DNA of 60,685 nt from Mucidula mucida (GCA_015501055.1 JADNYV010000214.1:1-60685), one strand, 5' to 3'; positions 23,400 to 35,060 are shown, counted from the first letter of the stretch. Program-made: numbers and translations. Notes: generated from the letters alone by a model not told the origin.

Positions 23400-23556
23400 C
23401 AAAGTCAGCCGTAAGTCACACTAGAAGGTGTAATGCACCGTAACCTCTGAACCAGCATAATACGGCGTAAGTCGACCATATTTGCTGTTTGAGATTACAC
23501 CTCATTATGCGATTACACTGATTACACTACTTTACGAGCCTTCGAACTTGCTGATG
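23400..23556. repeat. Right TIR and subterminal repeats of Plavaka-1
   Basis: GAGATTACACCTC, GCGATTACACTGATTACAC and GCGTAAGTC words precede the terminal AACTTGCTGATG. The array mirrors the left end in composition. Direct flank CATCCGTGCTGAGC is kinase coding sequence. Confidence 0.7.
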
Positions 23557-24923
23557 CATCCGTGCTGAGCAGACTGTAGATTTCTTCATATCGAGAGAAC
23601 GCAGCAGCAGCAGTGGGCTGATGCGGGTCATCAGAGTCTTTCATGGATTCAAGAAGTCTTCCAAGCTCGGGCACGACATCCTCAATACACTAAAAAAGGA
23701 ATGTTGGCGCCTGCTGTTTGTAACCATCGAGATGCCGCTCACCCGAAGATGAAACTCTATATTTCTTGCCAAACGGGCAACTTCATGCTTTGAAGCAACT
23801 GCGAACTCGGGCGCAGGTGAATATGGTTGGTTGGAATGTTTATCGGAGCTACTACTGTCAGATGAAAGAACTGGCAGTGTAGCTGTTTCAAAGTCAATGA
23901 AGGCGTACTTGCGTTCGGGTCCACGAACTCCCGCGTAGAGGATCCCGACTTCTTTTGGCTCCGGAACCATAACATCCATAACCAAGTTTTGAGTAATGGT
24001 GTCGCCGTGCGAGATGTAGTGTTCGTGGAGCCTGATCAAGGATCTCAATTTCACAACATGTGGCCAACGCGTCGGACTACTAACCTCGAAGAATGCGTGA
24101 CCGTAGCGGACCAATTCACCTACCGTTACGAAATCAGCCCAGATTGCCACATTCCATCTGTCGGAGGTCGGCACTAGTCAGCGAGATGTCGGTAGTGAGG
24201 ACTTGCCTTGGCATCACAGCAAATATTTGACCATTAAACTCAATGTAGTCAAGAACGGGTATAGTATGGTTACGTGGATCGTCTCGAAGGTCATCGGAGT
24301 GTAAGAAACGAAGTGCTCGTAGCTCTTTAGTCGGTATGGAACCAGAGACCGCCCTGCACGAAATTGAAACAAAAACTGGGAATATCAGAGAGCGGCGTAC
24401 TTGATCACAACGTCTCGTCCAATCCTGTCCCGTGCTGGCCAAACAATGGGAGACTAAGACTAATTCCAGAAGGGCACTGACGGAGCTGAATTTGAGGAGC
24501 ACTCACAAAGTAAGCAAATTTTGCATCTGCGTCCGTCTTGTACAAGCATGACGCAAATGGAAACGAGTGATTTCCAGTTGCTTTAGAGGTAGTTGGGACA
24601 AGATCACTGTATATGTCGGCTGAATCTTTGGGCACATATGGGTGGTATCCACACGAAACAGAGAATGGACCAAGGAAGCGCCACATGCGCAGTAGCCGTC
24701 TCCTGTCACGTTCAAACACTTCTACATCATTGGGGTCGCCCGTGTCCCAAACGGCATAATCCTGAGTGATGGGGTAGTTCCAGAGCCAGGACCGGAATGT
24801 CCAATATAATGAGCTCCAGAATCCGTTTACGCGCACCCAGGGAATAGGTTTGAGCAAGTGGACGGCGGCTAGTACACCGCCGCCTAGCGCTATAGACAGA
24901 GCCGCAGCGTTAACGATGATCAT
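23557..24923 (-). pseudogene. K1 kinase-like gene, 5' part, split by Plavaka-1
   Basis: The gene starts at the ATG at 24,923 (MIIVNAAALSIALGGGV, hydrophobic anchor), then WTFRSWLWNYPITQDYAVWDTG. The N lobe includes GRDVVIK, whose Lys is the presumed beta3 Lys, and EL-x-ALR with the presumed alphaC Glu. Next come VLDYIEFNGQ-F-VMPR, a GC-AG intron (AG|GCAAGT), GELVRYGHAFFE, the HGD...N catalytic loop and YAFIDFETA. It is broken at 23,556 within the C-terminal helices; the last codons are at 16,773-16,916. It is nearly identical to K3 (offset 16,538 bp). Anchored kinase-like proteins of this type are fungus-specific and unstudied. Dead by insertion. Confidence 0.8.
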
Positions 24924-24999
24924 GGCGTGTGGCAAGTACACGGTCACCACGTGCCTGTGCTGGTTCGTCTCATGCCGTCGGCATGTGCTCCATCGAGTG

Positions 25000-25660
25000 C
25001 ATTTTTAGCTTATGAGCTATGATTCTTCAGTCTCCCACCCTACCTCAAAGATGCGATAGGGCGTTTGTTAATGTGGCAGGGTCATTGGAAGACACTCATG
25101 TGTTAACAGGAAGCGTACAAGTCGCACTTCCTCTATGCATTGTTTCAACTTCACCCCAGGATAGATTCCCACTCAGGATACGCGTCCACCACCCCTCGAA
25201 ATCGGGTTACCCTTCTTCTTTGAATACGACACACCAATCGTGAGTGCCCTCTTTGCTCTTGCATCTCTCAATCGCTCGGTCGCTTTCTCTCTCCATCGCC
25301 GTGTCTGTGCAAGCTAGTATACTCACCATCATTCCGGACTTTAAAAGTGGAGTGTTTGATGTCTGAGCTCGTCGTGGACCATCTCTAGTATCCCAGTCTG
25401 AGGCGGTGTATGGCAAGGAACATCGGTGCTTGGCGAAGAGACGATGTACGCAATGCATCACTATATCGCCGTACTGTTAGAAGCGGGCGACGAAGCAGCC
25501 ATGAGTTTCTTGCCCGGATTGGCCGGAGAGAAACTGCGCGGAAGTCAGGAATGAGAGAAATAGACAGGGCAGCTCGAGTGTTCATGGTACGTCCATATAA
25601 GTACTCCTTAAAGCAGAGGCAGGCTTGGGTATCCTGGCTAAACCTCATGCATATAATGTT
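25000..25660 (-). pseudogene. Remnant of another K-type 5' end in the K1-K2 spacer
   Basis: An ATG followed by NTRAALSISLIP (about 25,585) resembles the N-terminal anchor of K proteins, but the frame then leads to unrelated, low-value sequence. A related remnant is at 41,550-42,200 and, inverted, 53,880-54,480. A splice-like GAATGTGAGTGCCCTCTT is shared with the region upstream of K5. No intact product is expected. Confidence 0.45.
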
Positions 25661-26072
25661 TTTCTGATGGAGGCGGTCATTCGTATCGAATAGGCAGGGA
25701 GCACGGCGCCTTAGTAGACGTTAGTGTTCTCGTGATACCATGGCGCGACACAGCAGAAGCCTGCATTGACGGGAGCGAATTTTCTTGTACTCGGAGCTTT
25801 GATTGGTTAAGTCTGTACCAACACGTCACGTATGTTGTAGAATTAGTGCGTATAGTTGCTGTTGTGCAAGCCTGATAGGCCAGTGCCTCATGGCTAGTCG
25901 GAACGGTGTCTGAGTGCGGTGCAGGAGAGCATCTTGCCGAGAGGGTCCGCGGTGAATAGGACGTTTTCGCATTGGCACTCTATATAGTTTTCAGTCTCGA
26001 CCGTGAAATATTGACATTCATGACCCGAAGCATACAAAAGAGATAGCGCGGCGACGTTAACAACACTGCATG
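25661..26072. other. No gene recognised; intergenic, duplicated at 42,195-42,608
   Basis: The stretch is conserved between segmental copies, only because they are recent. It shows no coding signal. It lies downstream of K2 and upstream of the spacer remnant. Confidence 0.4.
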
Positions 26073-27527
26073 TTAAGCAGTATCTGACACATATACAGAA
26101 GGAGCACGCCGATATGTTATTTTCCCTGGAAAGTGTTTAACTTTCATGCTCCTTAGCAAATCACGTACTTACCTTCAAGCCACAACATCCCTCGTACATC
26201 GAGCTCCAAGTCTTCCGCAGAGAGTGAGCTGCATATTTCTTCGTAGCGAGAAAGCGCCGTGGCAGCACTGGGCTGCGTCGGACTAGCAGAATCCTTCATG
26301 GAATCAAAGAGTGGTCCTATGTCTGGTATAACGTCTTGGATGCACTATAGACACGGTGGTCAGGACTTCGTAACAACCATATGTACTACTCACACGCAGA
26401 TTGAACTCCAAGGCTGATGCAAGGTCCCTAACATCCTTCTTGAAACCCGCCAACAGCTCGGGACTGTAGTCCACAATGGCTGTTTCGAAATCAATGAGGG
26501 CGTATCGGCGCTTAGGTCCACGAACGCCCGCGAAGAGAGGGTCCGTTGTCTTCTTGGCCTCTGGAATGAGTGCGTCTGTCATTATGTTTTGGAGAAGCAT
26601 GTCGCCATGAGAAATATTATGCTCGTGAAGAAAAGCAACAGCCTAAACGTGTATCTCACAACTCGCCATAAGAAGTTGAAGATAGCGCACTTACCTCCAT
26701 AAAGGCACGTCCGTATCGAACTAGTTCGCCGACTTTCGCAAAATCAGCTGCGGTCGCTCCGTTCCATCTATAGATGATCGTGAGCGCACCTCTACAGTAG
26801 AGATGGCCGTGTGCTTACCTTGGCATTACAACGAACACCTGGCCGTTGAAGTTGATATAATCAAGAACAGGGATAGTATGATTCCGCGGATCGTCCCGAA
26901 GGGCATCAGACTGCAGGAGACGGAAAGCTCTGAGCTCCTTGCTGGGCTGTGGACCAGAGATAGCCCTGAACAAGGTGAGACGAAAGACTTTGTACATAAA
27001 GCGGTAATTTACTTGAGTATCACATCTCGCCCTAGCGTATCCCGCGCGGGCCACACGAATGGAGACTGGCCAGAGGTATTTTTGTAAGCAGTTGCAACTG
27101 TTGAGGAAAGACCTACGTAAAAATATGTTTCGGCATCCGCATCTGTCCTGTAGAAGCATTGCGCGAATGGATAAGTCGTCTTTTCTGTTGAAGCGGGGAT
27201 ACTTGGAACAATGTCACTAAATAAGTCGGTGGGATCTTTTAAGACGTAGGGGCGATATCCACGGGACACGAAGAACGGTTGCAGGAAGCGCCATATACGC
27301 AGAAGGCGTATCCTGTCACTTTCGAACACTTGCCGATCGTTAGGGTCTCCGGTGTCCCAAATGGCATAGTCCTCAGTGACGGGATAGTTCCATAGCCAGG
27401 AGCGGACCGTCCAATAAAACGAGCTACAGACGCCTTGAACGCGTACCACGTGGATTGGTCTGAGCAAGTATGTCGTAGCCAGGAGGCCACCGACGAGAGA
27501 AACAGAAAGAGCAACTCGAGTGTTCAT
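26073..27527 (-). CDS. K2: anchored fungal kinase-like protein
   Basis: The start at 27,527 (MNTRVALSVSLVGGLLATTYLL) gives an N-terminal transmembrane or signal anchor. Then follow WTVRSWLWNYPVTEDYAIWDTGDPND, RLLRIWRFLQPFFVSRGY and SPFVWPARDTLGRDVILK (presumed catalytic Lys). KELRAFRLLQSD supplies the alphaC Glu, NFNGQVFVVMPR the hinge side, ISHGD...N the catalytic loop, and YALIDFETA the DFG equivalent. The tail reads ITYRRAPSVYVSDTA. Exons follow the K7 plan with GT donors throughout, including AG|GTAAGC where K1, K3 and K7 use GC. No break was found by eye. Upstream, at about 27,560-27,615, the end of a G-type reading frame (VELNLSAIK) is fused to unrelated DNA. Activity and substrate are unknown. 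Confidence 0.72.
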
Positions 27528-27764
27528 GGTACGTGGCTAACTTGTGTTCTTCGGACTTCAAATTTGGTTTGATGGCCGATAAGTTCAGCTCCACGAGAGG
27601 ATATGATACTTTCGACTCACTCACACTCGTGCAGGGTCACCACACCCACATTGATGTGAGCACACTCACAGTCGGGCCGCGCGCATGGGGCACTTTTGAG
27701 GCACACATGGTCTACAGATGGTAAATTACTAGTGTCATTGGTGTACTTATTGTACTATGTTGTC

Positions 27765-28456
27765 TTTCGGCGTGCCTTTGCACAAGGATATGCCGTTTCC
27801 CGTCGATCGCGCCTTGAACAACCTGATATCGGCGCGGTTTGGCGCGGAATGTGCTCCGATACATGTCTTCTATAGTTGTACAAAAAAACTTGAAGCAAAT
27901 CGGCCGCGAACTGAGTGAGATAGGTCAAGAACGAGGACAGGTTAGTGAATTTGAGGTGAACACCTTACTTGCAAGGGTTACAGTCTACAGATGGTCTTTG
28001 ACCGGTAGATGCATCTGTAAAAGACATATATAGACCTAGTAGTGCAAGTTCCGAGGCAGAAAATGAAGGGGAATATGATACAAAACTGCATTCAGTATAT
28101 CTGGCGGCTTGGTCATGTGTCACGCCCGAACAGTTTATCATCAATATAAGATGTTCACCTTTGAATACTGCCTCAAATATTGCACTAATAGGTCTATATA
28201 TGTCTATTACTGATGTATCTACCAGTCAAAGACCATCCATAGACTGTAACCCTTGCAAGTAAGGTGTTCACCTCAAATTCACTAACCTGTCCTCGTTCTT
28301 GACCTATCTCACTCAGTTGCGGCAAATTTGCTTCAAGTGTTTTTGTAAAACTATAGAAGACATGTATTGGAGCATATTCTGCACCAAACCGTGCCAATAT
28401 CAGGTTGTTCAAGGTGCAATCGACGGGAAACAGCATATCCTTGCAGAAAGGCACAC
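27765..28456. repeat. Palindrome: two 290-bp inverted arms, 108-bp spacer
   Basis: Arm 27,765-28,059 is repeated inverted at about 28,168-28,456. Each arm contains the same reading frame, best on the minus strand at 28,454-28,197: MPFCKDMLFPVDC, LNNLILARFG, SEIGQERGQVSEFEVNTLLA. The protein is not recognised. Changes between arms are mostly substitutions that keep the minus-strand frame open, so the arm once coded. The right end abuts the gypsy LTR. Confidence 0.8.
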
Positions 28457-28985
28457 TGTTAGCGACTGACTAAGCCACGAGACTCAACCAGGTACCACAG
28501 CAAGAACTAAAGAAGAAAACGTTCGCGTTTGTAAGGCTAGGCTAGGCCAGGTGTATAAACGAGATTGGAACTAAAGTACAATGATACTATACTACTGCTT
28601 ATATACTAGTAAGCCTGTGTTTGGGACTCCTTGTCCATACGTGTTTCCGCTAGGGATAACTCCACGCCCTTGACCCAGTGTTGTATGCTACTAGTCCATG
28701 AAACCATTAAATACGAGTGGTAACTGCATGTAAGTAATAATACTGAAACGACCATATGTGCTACGAGTGTCGGTGGTGTGTATACAATAGGAAGTCCATG
28801 AGGTATCGGCATGTATGATGTCATCCATGTGTTGGGTGTGTGTCCAACATGAGTACAGCTTCGGTAATGAAAAGGAGTATGATTGGTGACAAAACAGATG
28901 ATGAAACAGTCCGTTGGTTGATAAGACAAGCCCCCCGATAAGATATGATAAGATTGAAAATGTGAAAATATGGCGATTCATAACA
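28457..28985 (-). repeat. Gypsy-1 3' LTR (529 bp)
   Basis: TGTTAGCGACTGACTAAGCC to CGATTCATAACA. It differs from the right LTR at many more positions than the right LTR differs from the solo LTR at 37,003. Confidence 0.88.
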
Positions 28986-29000
28986 TCACCCCCTCCTTAA
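28986..29000 (-). other. Polypurine tract of gypsy-1
   Basis: On the element strand TTAAGGAGGGGGTGA lies directly against the 3' LTR and overlaps the pol stop codon. This is the expected plus-strand primer site. Confidence 0.7.
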
Positions 29001-31860
29001 GGCGCAAGTTCCATTCTGCGCCAGAGTCGCTCCATAAGGGCTGCAGAGGGTAACATGACGTCAAGGGGTTCGGTATCAGGCGGTGGCATGGGTCGGAATA
29101 GATGTGATGGAAATTGCGACATGGGGACTTCAATGCGAGCAAGCGCGGGTGGCTTCGGCTTGTTCAGATATTGTTGGTGGAAATCACTGATAGCTTCGTC
29201 GGCATTTTTGAGATTGCATGCCGGTTCCCATGTCTGCTTGTGTGTGCCATAACCCTTCCAGTGAACCTTGTATTGAAAACCCCCGCGGTACTTTCGGGAA
29301 TTAACCACTTTCTCAACCTCCCATTCCGGTTCGGCTCCTTCCAGCACAGGTGGTGGACGCGTGTCTTGGGGTTGTGTCGGAAATTGGGGCTCGTGGTAAG
29401 GCGTCAACAGGGCCTCATTGAACACGGGATGGATGCTTTTCCACGTGTAAGGAATCTGGAGCTTGTAAGAGCTCGTCCCGACTTTCTTGATCACTTTGAA
29501 CGGCCCGAAGCGTTTGTCATCGAGTTTCTTCATTGGTCGGTCCGTGCTGAGATTCGTCCCTTCCAGCCATACTTTGTTGCCCGTCTTGTATTCTACTGCA
29601 TCTGTCCGCTTCCTGTCATAAAACCGTTTCATATCCGCCTTTGCCATCTTCAATGCTGACCCCACTTCGTCCCATGTTTTCCTCATGCCGTCGGCAAACT
29701 CCTGCGCAGTCTCATTTCTTGATGCCGTTTTCGGGGCGGTGCCTTTGTAGGGGTGTTGTGGACCGCGATCATGTATCATCTGTCGTGGCATCCCATGTAT
29801 GGGGAAAATGCGATCACGGTAAATGCGGGCCATGCCTTCCGATGTCAGAGTGGTGTGTGTCGGTATGATGCGTAATCGCTTTGTGAAATGGTCCACAAAC
29901 GTGCTGATCGTGTTGTATCCTCCTGATTCCGGTAGTTCTCCAATCATGTCCGTCCCTACTATCTCCCATGGCTCGCTTGGCACATCAATAGGATGAAGAG
30001 GTGCAGCCGGCTTCGTGCGATGTGACTTGGTGACCTGGCATTTTTGACACCCTTCTACGTATTCCCGGACGTCTCGGCTAATTCCTGGCCACCAATAGGT
30101 ACATGTGATCAGCTCAAGGGTCTTGTATCGTCCGGGATGCCCTGCAAGCTGTGCGTCATGGTGCATTCCAATAACTCTTCCCCACAATTCCTTGTCCTTC
30201 GGTATGTAAATACGGTCTTTCCACATAATAAGTCCATTTTCCTTCTCTTCCCATCCTTTTTCTTTGTTTTCTAATGCTTTTTGTATGTATCTGTCTTTGT
30301 TTCCTTTTCTTTGTTTGATTTTGTTAAGTAATTCGTCCTTCGGTGTATCTACTGTATGTAAAGAGAATTGAATTTGTGAAATAAAAAACTCCGGCTTGAG
30401 CAAAACAATGTTTTCGTTATCTTTTTCCCCCTTCTCAAGGCCTGTCATCCTTAATAAGGCATCAGCTTTCCCCATTGTCTTGCCCGGCTTGTGAATCATC
30501 TGTATGTCATACTCCGCCAACTCTGTAACCCATCTCGCCTGCCTCCGATTCAACTTCTGTGGCTTCCGGAAGTACTGGAGATTTTGATGATTGGTAAACA
30601 CCTCCACCATTTCCTTTGCTCCAAGGAGATATTGTCTCCAGTCGTCAATCGAGTCCATAATAGCCATCATCTCTTTGTCATAGATCTCATAATTGCGCTC
30701 TCCTTTGTTCAGCACGCGAGACCGAAAGGCTACTGGTCTCCATTTTCCGTCAACCAACTGGGAAAGAACCGCCCCATTTGCATAGTTTGAGGAGTCTGCC
30801 TCGACTCGAAACTTGCCGTCGTCGCGTGGTACGATCAGAACGGGTTCTTCCGTCATCCTCTGTTTCAACTCCTCAAACGCCTTGTGCTGCTCCATGCCCC
30901 AAACCCACTCGGCCTTCCCGGTTAGCAATGTCAATGGCTTCGCTACTCCCGCAAATCCCCGGATAAAACGTCGGTAGAAGTTGCAGAAGCCCAGGAATGA
31001 CTGTACTTCCTTCTTCTTCGTCGGCTCCTTCCATTCCTTCACTATGGCCACTTTTGCCGGATCCATCTTCACTTCTCCTCCTCCAACAATAACTCCCAAG
31101 TAGTCTACAGTATGTGCCTCAAAACTACATTTCTGGGTTTTAAATACAACTTATTTACTCGTAATATTTCTAATACTCGTCATACGATATGCCTATGTTC
31201 TTCCAACGTGTTCGTAAAGATAAGTATGTCATCCAAGTAAACTATAACATGTCCTTCATCAATCAGCTCCTTCAGAATGTGATTCATGAACGATTGGAAT
31301 GTCGCCGGCGAGTTTGTAAGTCCGAAGAACATGACTGAGGGCTCGAACAGGCCTCGGTTTGTTCTAAATGCCGCTTTCCACTCATCACCTTCTTTGATCC
31401 GGATGTTATTGTAGCCCCATCGGACATCCATCTTTGTGAAAACCTTTGCTCCCTTCAACTTGTTGATAAGCTCCTGGATCAACGGCAAGGGGTATCGGTT
31501 CTTGATTGTCATGTCGTTCAACTTTCAATAATCCTGTACTGGCCGAAGGCTTCCATCCTTCTTTTTGACAAAGAAGAAGGGTGACGCCATAGGTGAAATT
31601 GATGGCCGTATACGTCCTGTCCGTATGTTTTCTTCCAGAAACTCATCTAACGCCTTTTGCTCGGATGGGCTAAGGGGATAAACCTTGCAGTCAACCGGTT
31701 TGGAACCAGGCGTAAGTTCTATTGCATAATCCCAGGGTCTTCGCTCTGGTAACTTGTCAAAGTCCGCCTTGCTAAATACATCGGAAAATTCTTTGATGTA
31801 AGGTGCAGCAGCAGATGAAGGCTGTTGTGATCTCAGCTTTTCACCGCTTTTGCAATAGTT
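28997..31860 (-). pseudogene. pol: Gypsy-1 pol: RT, RNase H, integrase, chromodomain
   Basis: From right to left: RT with [25 protein letters not shown] and the catalytic YLDD; RNase H start (FRVEADSSNYANGA); HHCC integrase finger (HHDAQLAGH...CQKC); integrase core with GTDMIGELP and HDRGPQ; and a chromodomain (EWEVEKVVNSRKYRGG...YKVHWKGY). A TGA replaces the CGA of QDYRKLN near 31,528, and a frame break lies near 31,100-31,180. After HDRGPQ the sequence jumps to PYKGTAPK, missing about 80 residues that gypsy-2 still has, including the region of the third catalytic residue. The element cannot encode an active integrase. Confidence 0.85.
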
Positions 31861-31863
31861 GTC

Positions 31864-32499
31864 CTAGTCCATCCAAAACAACCGCTCTCCCTCCTCCAGT
31901 TTCTCTTCTACATCTTCCCCTTCATCTTCCGGTGAGTCGTACTCGGGTGAATAGCCGCAACGGTCTGGGCATTGATCAAAAGTCAATGTGGATTCCGTCC
32001 AGTTGATCGTGGGGTTGTGATATCGTAGCCAATCTAACCCCAAAAAGATACTTGTTTTGCCAAGATTGGTAACGGCCAACTCAATCTTTTCGGCGTGATC
32101 TCCGATCTTCATCCGGACCTCCACAAAGCCTTTGATTGCTCCTCCCTTGTTTAGGGTTCCATCCGCATTATAGACAGGAAGCTTGACTGGTAACTCCTTG
32201 ATCGGGAGTCCGTTCTTCTCGACGAATTCTTTATTGACGCAAGAACCCGTTGCTCCGCTGTCAAGAAGGGCACTTGTTTCCCATTCAGAGCCCGTGTGCA
32301 CGCTCTCTATGGTTACTCGGAGTTTCATGTCTTGCCCCTTTGTTCCCCGGATGTACTTTCTTGACTTTTTCAACTCCGTCACAACTTCCACCACAGCTTC
32401 CTTTGTCAACGCTCTGATCGCCATCACCTTCTCCTCCGTCGCTTCTCTCTCTCTCCGCTCCGGCATCCATGCTCTCAAAATTCCCACTGCTCTCGACAC
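31864..32499 (-). pseudogene. Gypsy-1 retropepsin-type protease region
   Basis: LRVTIESVHTG leads into the aspartic-protease active site ALLDSGATGS, then the flap-like and ILGLDWLRYHNP-type ending (FLGLDWLRYHNP). The order and motif are typical of Ty3/gypsy. It is continuous with gag in an intact element. Confidence 0.75.
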
Positions 32500-32768
32500 T
32501 TTGTCCTCTCTTAGCCGTTGTGCGATCCACTTGGGCGTATTTGGCTCAAATCTTTCTTTCGCAGGTTTTGGTGGTAAAGTCGTCGATGATATTTTAGATG
32601 TTTCAGTACCCGTACTGTAAATAGATTCTGCATCTGACGACCCTTTCCTTGATGACTGCTCCGGCAGGACTGCGTCTACTGCGGGAGCTTTGCAAAACCC
32701 AACTCTTCGGCCAACTTCTTCTTCTCCTCATCGTTCATTTCGGTCCATAAACCCCGAATCGTCTGGGG

Positions 32769-33605
32769 TCAACCCTTCTTTGGACAGAACCTGCTGACAT
32801 GGCCATGTTCGCCACAGCTGAAGCAAAGTCCTCTTTGACGTGCATTGTCAATGTCCATCGGCCTGCCGGCTCCTCCATAGGTAACACCGGTGGCATCTCG
32901 TCGTGTGATTGGCGTTGGGGGTGAGTTTGTAGGATTGACTCTCGATGTAGCCACCTGCGGGGCTTGGGGTCGGGACTGCATGCCGGACCTCTTGCTCGCT
33001 GTTTGCCTTCTCCACAGCTGATCAATCTGAATAATCTGTGCCTTCCAATCCTTGTATTTCACCGGCAACCCGTCTCGGCTGCCATAGATCTGGTCGATAA
33101 TCTTCTCGTTGACATTGGTCTCGAGAAGGCATATGACATATGCGTCATCCTTCGAGTATTCCGCCTGAGTAAGCAGAACCTTGAACTTCTGGAAGAAATC
33201 TTAAGCGGTGTCTTGCCCCTGGCGCAACCGCTTGATCTGATCTTGCGCGTCTCACGCGAGGTTGGAATCCACAAATCGCTCCTTCAAGTTCTCCTTGAAC
33301 TCAGTCCAAGAGACTATTCATTCCTCTTCTTCCTCGTCGAAGTTCTGATCCAAGTAGTTCTGGACCCATGCATCAACATGATCTCCTTGGATGTAGGAGA
33401 GAACAACATCAATCCTTTCGGAGTCAGATGTGAGGTTGTTCTTCTTGTCCCGGATGTATGTGAACATCGATCGCCACCAGCTCTTGTACTTGGACTTGTC
33501 CCCGTCATAGTCGTAAGGCTTGTTGACAAGGGATTGGCCTTTGATTTTGACATCGGCGTGATGAGCGGGTGTGTGAGGAGCGGTTTCGGGTGCTTCGTTG
33601 GACAT
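32769..33605 (-). pseudogene. gag: Gypsy-1 gag with CCHC zinc knuckle
   Basis: The start MSNEAPETAPHTPAHHADVK at 33,605 is followed by the capsid-like SKYKSWWRSMFTYI and VVLSYIQGDHVDAWV, and ends with a zinc knuckle CFSCGEHGHVSRFC near 32,780. Reading continuity is lost after an acidic run at about 33,318, and further TGA/TAA stops lie near 33,205-33,260, one of them a CGA-to-TGA type change. Nonfunctional. Confidence 0.8.
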
Positions 33606-34203
33606 GATGAGTCGGGGTGATAGGATCGGAGAGTGAAAGGGTGAAAGTGGGGATATAGGAGATGCGGATTTTGATGAAACGGGTGAGGGAATAGAGGTTT
33701 GGATGAATAAGGAGGAGTCGCCTAGATCTGAAATAGAATCCAGGACTTGGTAGGGTGGGGAATGATGGTGTGTATCGTAAGGTAAGTAAAGTAGGTAGGT
33801 ATCGTAACTGTCTACGCTATTTTACCGACTACTGACTATGTATCTACGGAGCCCAAGAGCTTGTCACAAGTTCGCAATTGCCCAGCCAACGTCCCTCTGG
33901 TGTGAGGTAAGCCGAAGTTTTCCTGGGAACGGGGATTGACCCGTAAACAGCGCCCACTGAAGTGCAACTGCCAAAAGTTCGTTCTCGTGAGAGCGGCTAC
34001 TTCCAGCACCCGAGGCAGTTATCTCTAACTGTTAGCCGGCGCTACTGGGACCAATACACACGTATGCGGACGTGCGCTGGAATTAGGAATCCGTCGATCT
34101 GTAAACAGGAAAGGGGATGGGGGAATGTGTGATGATCAAACAGCGAAGTGCTGATCGACGATCAAGGATGTGTGGTAGGTGGTAGAAAGTAGTTCCGATC
34201 TTC

Positions 34204-34735
34204 TGTTAGCGACTGACTAAGCCACGAGACTCAACCAGGTACCCCAGCAAGAACTAAGGAAGAAAGCGTTCGCGTTCGTAAGACTAGGCTAGGCCAGGTG
34301 TATAAACGAGATCGGAACTAAAGTACAATGATACTACACTACTGCTTATATACTAGTAAGTCTGTGTTTGAAGCTCCTTGTCCATACGCGTTTCCACTAG
34401 GGATGCTCCACGCCCTTGACCCAGTGTGGTATGCTACTAGTCCGTGAAACCATTAAATACGAGTGGTGACTGCATGTAAGTAATAATACTGAAACGACCA
34501 TGTGTGCTACGAGTGTCGGTGGTGTGTATACAATAGGGAGTCCATGAGGTATCGGCATGTATGATGTCATCCATGTGTTGGGCGTGTGTCCGACATGAGT
34601 ACGGCTTTGGTAATGAAAAGGGGCATGATCGGTGACGAAACAGATGATGAAACGATGGTCCGTTGGTTGATAAGACAAGGCTCCCGATAAGATATGATAA
34701 GATGTGAAAATGTGAGAATATGACGATTCATAACA
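34204..34735 (-). repeat. Gypsy-1 5' LTR (532 bp)
   Basis: TGTTAGCGACTG to CGATTCATAACA. It is almost identical to the solo LTR at 37,003-37,534. The right flank is decayed Plavaka sequence. Confidence 0.88.
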
Positions 34736-34799
34736 GGCGCGGTGGCAGTGGCATCTTTCTTCTAAAAATAGTAAGACAATGCAATACCATTATCAACAA

Positions 34800-35060
34800 A
34801 AACTAACTGTATTCCTAGCTCTTTTCTTGACTGCAGTTAGAGCTGAATCCTCAGAAAGCAACATGTCCGTTGTTGCCTTGTTTATTACTGCTGGTGTTGA
34901 TTTTTTATTGGTCAGCTTTGGCTTTGAGCATAATTTTACCGCAGGTGCATTATCATTGCCCTCTGGCTCCGTCTTTGCAGCTATGACTGTACGGAGATGG
35001 GGAGGGAGGAAACTTAGTGCAGTGTTGGTTTATGTGGTAGAATTTTGTGAACTGCACCGC
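34800..35060 (-). pseudogene. Plavaka-2 passenger-gene remnant
   Basis: On the minus strand a Lys/Ser/Ala-rich frame (EPEGNDNAPAVK, PKLTNKKSTPAVINKATTD, EDSALTAVKKRAR) resembles the low-complexity part of a Plavaka passenger protein. It lies head-to-head with the transposase remnant that begins near 35,500, the same arrangement as in Plavaka-1. Confidence 0.45.

Larger units (their letters stand above)
16917..23556. mobile_element. Complete Plavaka (CMC-type) DNA transposon, 6,640 bp
   Basis: Both ends are seen: CATCAGCAAGTT at 16,917-16,928 and its reverse complement AACTTGCTGATG at 23,545-23,556, with weaker matching further in. A 2-bp direct repeat CA flanks it. It carries a transposase gene and a divergent passenger gene. 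It interrupts kinase gene K1; the empty site is preserved in K3 and K7. The transposase exons read without a break, so the element may be recent or active. Plavaka elements are typical of agaricomycetes. Confidence 0.88.
23557..27530. repeat. Segmental duplication, copy A (K1-spacer-K2)
   Basis: The segment recurs at about 40,080-44,062 in the same orientation. Matching landmarks are offset by 16,538 bp in the K1 half and 16,536 bp in the K2 half, with very high identity in between. The gypsy, decayed Plavaka, solo LTR and small TIR elements lie between the two copies. The Plavaka-1 insertion is in copy A only. Confidence 0.88.
28457..34735 (-). mobile_element. Ty3/gypsy chromodomain retrotransposon (chromovirus), defective
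   Basis: Element reads right to left: 5' LTR 34,204-34,735, gag, protease, RT-RNase H, integrase with C-terminal chromodomain, polypurine tract, 3' LTR 28,457-28,985. LTRs begin TG and end CA. Coding regions contain stops, and the integrase core has lost about 80 residues. The 5-bp flanks do not match (CACAC left, GGCGC right). Confidence 0.9.

Noticed and set aside
28997..34735. Gypsy-1 as an active or domesticated element
   Set aside because: Stops in gag and RT and loss of the integrase core rule out an autonomous element; no single long conserved frame suggests domestication.
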